A DNA stretch of 64,000 nucleotides from Ruania alkalisoli (GTDB lineage: Bacteria; Actinomycetota; Actinomycetes; Actinomycetales; Beutenbergiaceae): positions 3,939,581-4,003,580 of the forward strand of contig NZ_CP063169.1 of NCBI RefSeq assembly GCF_014960965.1, given 5' to 3'. Below are positions 62,017 to 64,000 of the stretch, in pieces (positions within the stretch are counted from its first letter, which is position 1; each line of letters begins with the position of its first letter). Both the position numbers and the translations under genes were made by a program. Under the pieces are notes generated by a model. The model ran no database searches, was not told the DNA's origin, and saw only the letters and a list, made by a program, of their open reading frames with translations.

Positions 62017-62289
62017 GAGGGACAGGAACAGCTTCTCCAGCTCCTGCGTCGTGAGCCCGTCCTCGGACTCGGCAACGCCGTCGGGATCAGCGAGGCACTC
62101 CTTCATTGCTGCGGAGACCACGGTGAACCCGGCGCGGTCCAAGGCAGTGGAGACGGCCGCCAGCTGGGTGACGACGGCCCGGCACGATCCCCCCTCCTCC
62201 ACCGCGGCGATCACCGCATCGAGCTGACCGCGGGCGCGGCGGAGGCGGTTGAGGATCCGGCGCTGGGCCTCGGCATCTTGCGTGAGCAT
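62011..62289 (-). CDS. CsoR/CstR-family metal- or sulfur-sensing repressor
   Basis: 92 aa, DUF156 helical repressor. Cys36 and Cys65 are present, but the His61 that completes the copper site of CsoR is Ala. This Cys-Cys pattern is that of CstR-type persulfide sensors, so sulfide/persulfide sensing is more likely than Cu(I). It is second in a two-gene operon after the small Cys-rich protein, under a palindromic operator. Confidence 0.85.
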   Translation of the reverse strand: MLTQDAEAQRRILNRLRRARGQLDAVIAAVEEGGSCRAVVTQLAAVSTALDRAGFTVVSAAMKECLADPDGVAESEDGLTTQELEKLFLSLA

Positions 62290-62293
62290 CGGA

Positions 62294-62464
62294 TCAACGC
62301 CCCAGAATCCGGGCGAGGAATCCGGGCCGGGGCTGCTGCTCGGCCAACGGGTGTCCGGGGCACTGCTGCGCCTGGGGCACTGCCCTCATCACCTGGTCGA
62401 CGTGCTCACCGCAGCCGGCCCAGGTGGTCTTACCGCAGGTGTCGCACGAGACGGGACGGCACAT
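62294..62464 (-). CDS. Small Cys-rich (zinc-ribbon-like) protein
   Basis: 56 aa. M-C-R-P-V-S-C-D-T-C-G-K-T-T-W-A-G-C-G-E-H carries Cys 2, 7, 10 and 18 plus His21, enough for a metal site, and a further Cys35/His38 pair follows. AAAGGA precedes the ATG. Such proteins commonly accompany CsoR-like genes in actinobacteria; function unknown. A role in metal or sulfur handling is inferred from the operon. Confidence 0.8.
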   Translation of the reverse strand: MCRPVSCDTCGKTTWAGCGEHVDQVMRAVPQAQQCPGHPLAEQQPRPGFLARILGR

Positions 62465-62493
62465 GGGGGTTCCTTTCGATCGAATCTCAGACA

Positions 62494-62512
62494 ACTATAC
62501 CCCCTAGGGTAT
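62494..62512 (-). promoter_or_regulatory. CsoR/CstR operator with promoter
   Basis: ATACCC-CCTA-GGGTAT (62497-62512) is a perfect palindrome of the G-tract type bound by CsoR-family proteins. On the minus strand it overlaps the -10 TATAGT (62494-62499), about 30 nt before the Cys-rich protein start. The regulator encoded in the operon should bind here. Confidence 0.8.
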
Positions 62513-62534
62513 CGCATCCTCGTTGTCGTCGAGG

Positions 62535-63239
62535 TCAGGGCAGCACCGCGATGATCGCGAGCCCGGCCCACCAGGTGAGGACCCCCAGGACCATGACGAA
62601 ACTGGCCATCCACAGCAGCCGCGGAACAGGGGTCAGCGCCGCCAGCACTGCCGGGTCGCTACCCCGGCTGCGGTCGCGGGCCACCGAGCCGAGGTGCCGC
62701 CACGATCCGACCAGCAGGAGCGCACCCATCCCCAGCACCGCCAGTCCCTGCCAGAGCGGGTCCGCCGCCCACCACAGCAGGCCGACCACGGCGATCACGG
62801 CGAGCAGGACGACGGCGGTGAGGAACGAGCGCACCCGGATCAGCGAGCCGAGCAGAACCACCAGGGCGAGCGCCAGTACCGGGGGCGCCCAGCCGTGGGC
62901 TGCGGCGACGATGAGGACGGCCCCGACCACCGCCGGGGCGGGATAGCCGGCCCAGGTGGTGGCGATCCGGCCGAATCCGCGCGCCGGACCCTGGGTGACC
63001 GCATGCCCGGAGGCGTCCATCCGCAGGACGAAGCCAGTGAAGCGCCTGCCACAGAGAACACCGACGACGGCGTGCCCCAGCTCGTGCACGAGCGTCACGC
63101 CGAGCCGGGCCGCACGCCAGGCGGGGCCCAGCACGACCACAGCGACCACGAGCCCGAGCAACACCAGCAACTCCCGGGCCGTGGGCGCGAGCGCGTCCAC
63201 CGGGCCGATCCGGTCGACGATCTGCTGCCACCACTCCAT
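62535..63239 (-). CDS. M50-type membrane metalloprotease
   Basis: 234 aa, about six hydrophobic helices. The zinc motif H-E-L-G-H is at residues 52-56 within V-T-L-V-H-E-L-G-H-A-V-V-G, as in M50-like proteins. The start is ATG 63239 (M-E-W-W-Q-Q); upstream codons are less likely. The substrate is unknown. It lies upstream of the Cys-rich/CsoR-like genes in the same direction, but the operator and promoter between them suggest separate transcription. Confidence 0.85.
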   Translation of the reverse strand: MEWWQQIVDRIGPVDALAPTARELLVLLGLVVAVVVLGPAWRAARLGVTLVHELGHAVVGVLCGRRFTGFVLRMDASGHAVTQGPARGFGRIATTWAGYPAPAVVGAVLIVAAAHGWAPPVLALALVVLLGSLIRVRSFLTAVVLLAVIAVVGLLWWAADPLWQGLAVLGMGALLLVGSWRHLGSVARDRSRGSDPAVLAALTPVPRLLWMASFVMVLGVLTWWAGLAIIAVLP

Positions 63240-63471
63240 CCGGCTGAGCCTATGCGCCGCCGCTGACCGGACCGACACAGCCGCGTGGAGCGCGGCGAGA
63301 TAGTGCCGCACACGGGCGCCGTCGTGTCGGTTCGGTCAGCGAGGCGGCCGGTAGGAGCGCGAGGTGCTGCTGGAGCCGTCACCCGCCGGCACCCGGGCGT
63401 TCGCGGCTCGTTCATCCAGTGTTCGCCACGCCCCGAGAGGATCACAGGTGGCCCCTACCGAAGGAGCACCT

Positions 63472-64000
63472 GTGCGCCGCACGCTCTCCCTCGCCACGGT
63501 CGCCGCCCTCGTGGGCAGCGCGACCGGTGGCATCTTCCTCGCTGCACCTGCTGCCGCCGCCGAGACAGACGTGCGGATCAACGAGGTGCAGTCCAACAGC
63601 GCGGACAGCTCCCCCGACTTCGTCGAGCTGACCAACGCCGGCACCGAGAGTGTCGACATCTCCGGGTGGATCATCCGCGACGACGATGACACTCACACCT
63701 TCACCATCGCCGATGGCACCGTGCTCGAGCCGAGCGCGTACGCCGTGTTCGAGACCAACGAGGTCGCCGACGGCTTCGGACTGGGCTCGAATGACATGGC
63801 CCGCCTGTTCACCCCCGACGAGACGCTCGTCGACTCCTACGCCTGGACCGATCACGCCTTCACCGAAGGACGAGTGCCCGATGGCACCGGCGAGTTCACC
63901 GACACCGAACCCACCCCCGGCACCGCGAACGTGGAGCGGAACGAGCCGCAGTGGTACGACGCCGAGGAGACCATCGCCGTCAACGAGGTCATGTCCGATG
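63472..64000 (+). CDS. Secreted lamin-tail-domain protein (N-terminus)
   Basis: 176 codons are visible before the window ends. GTG 63472 has AGGAG upstream. A Sec signal peptide (residues about 1-30, cleavage after A-A-A-A-E or nearby) is followed by a lamin-tail domain: V-R-I-N-E-V-Q-S-N, F-V-E-L-T-N-A-G and D-I-S-G-W-I-I-R-D (about 33-140). A second copy appears to begin at the very end (I-A-V-N-E-V-M-S-D). Such extracellular proteins often go on to nuclease, phosphatase or cell-wall domains, which lie outside the window. Confidence 0.85.
   Translation, partial: MRRTLSLATVAALVGSATGGIFLAAPAAAAETDVRINEVQSNSADSSPDFVELTNAGTESVDISGWIIRDDDDTHTFTIADGTVLEPSAYAVFETNEVADGFGLGSNDMARLFTPDETLVDSYAWTDHAFTEGRVPDGTGEFTDTEPTPGTANVERNEPQWYDAEETIAVNEVMSD

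Noticed and set aside
1-64000. Prophage, integrative element or insertion sequence
   Set aside because: I saw no integrase, transposase, terminal repeats or att duplication; the tRNA-Gly is not followed by a repeat of its 3' end in this window.

Overview
The window is high-GC actinobacterial chromosome, most like Micrococcales (a Ruania/Beutenbergia-type relative is my inference). The reasons are very high GC at third codon positions, frequent GTG starts, many ATGA/TGATG start-stop overlaps, a fused MnhA-MnhB subunit, a mycobacterial-type dCTP deaminase, a DtxR/IdeR box and Lsr2-like domains. I saw no phage, insertion sequence, rRNA or CRISPR array.

Layout, left half. 0-0.5 kb: start of a lipoprotein gene under a TPP riboswitch. 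0.5-7.1 kb: a DUF4235 gene, then a six-gene Mrp/Mnh Na+/H+ antiporter operon. 7.4-9.2 kb: an unknown gene with dcd, and tRNA-Gly(CCC). 9.2-14.5 kb: VOC and TolB-like proteins, then a Fe(III) ABC importer with a DtxR box. 14.6-16.1 kb: a membrane-anchored MerR-type regulator and a MazF-type toxin-antitoxin pair. 16.1-18.8 kb: thiolase and 3-oxoacid CoA-transferase.

The core, 19-58 kb, is a long carbohydrate-catabolism region in four blocks. (1) 19.0-28.7 kb: nucleoside-hydrolase-like protein, sugar ABC importer, SorC regulator, TIM-barrel sugar isomerase, FGGY kinase and a split transketolase. This gene set fits the non-oxidative D-apiose pathway. A 90-bp tandem repeat forms an in-frame 90-codon ORF exactly between the two transketolase genes. 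(2) 28.8-30.5 kb: decayed HTH/HepT genes and an ERCC4-Lsr2 nuclease-like protein. (3) 30.6-51.5 kb: a GntR regulator; a nine-gene plus-strand operon with a Weimberg-type oxidative route (Gfo/Idh/MocA dehydrogenase, metallo-beta-lactamase-fold protein as possible lactonase, enolase-superfamily dehydratase, XylX-like dehydratase, ketoglutarate semialdehyde dehydrogenase) plus a CoA-transferase, an enoyl-CoA hydratase and a leaderless solute-binding-like protein; and opposing operons for an oligosaccharide ABC importer with GH28 and GH29 enzymes, a hexapeptide acyltransferase fusion and an unassigned 911-aa glycosidase-like protein. (4) 51.6-58.4 kb: a second GntR regulator with another enolase-superfamily protein, SDR, DHDPS-family aldolase, D-2-hydroxyacid dehydrogenase and a large beta-helix protein. 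None of the glycosidases has a signal peptide, so oligosaccharides are probably imported and degraded inside the cell. Apiose-type genes next to galacturonidase, fucosidase and beta-helix enzymes suggest a pectin side-chain (rhamnogalacturonan-II-like or apiogalacturonan-like) substrate; this is a hypothesis.

58.4-64 kb returns to housekeeping: pgi, an acyltransferase/MazG-like fusion, a CsoR/CstR-type regulator with a small Cys-rich protein and a palindromic operator, an M50-type membrane protease, and the start of a secreted lamin-tail-domain protein.
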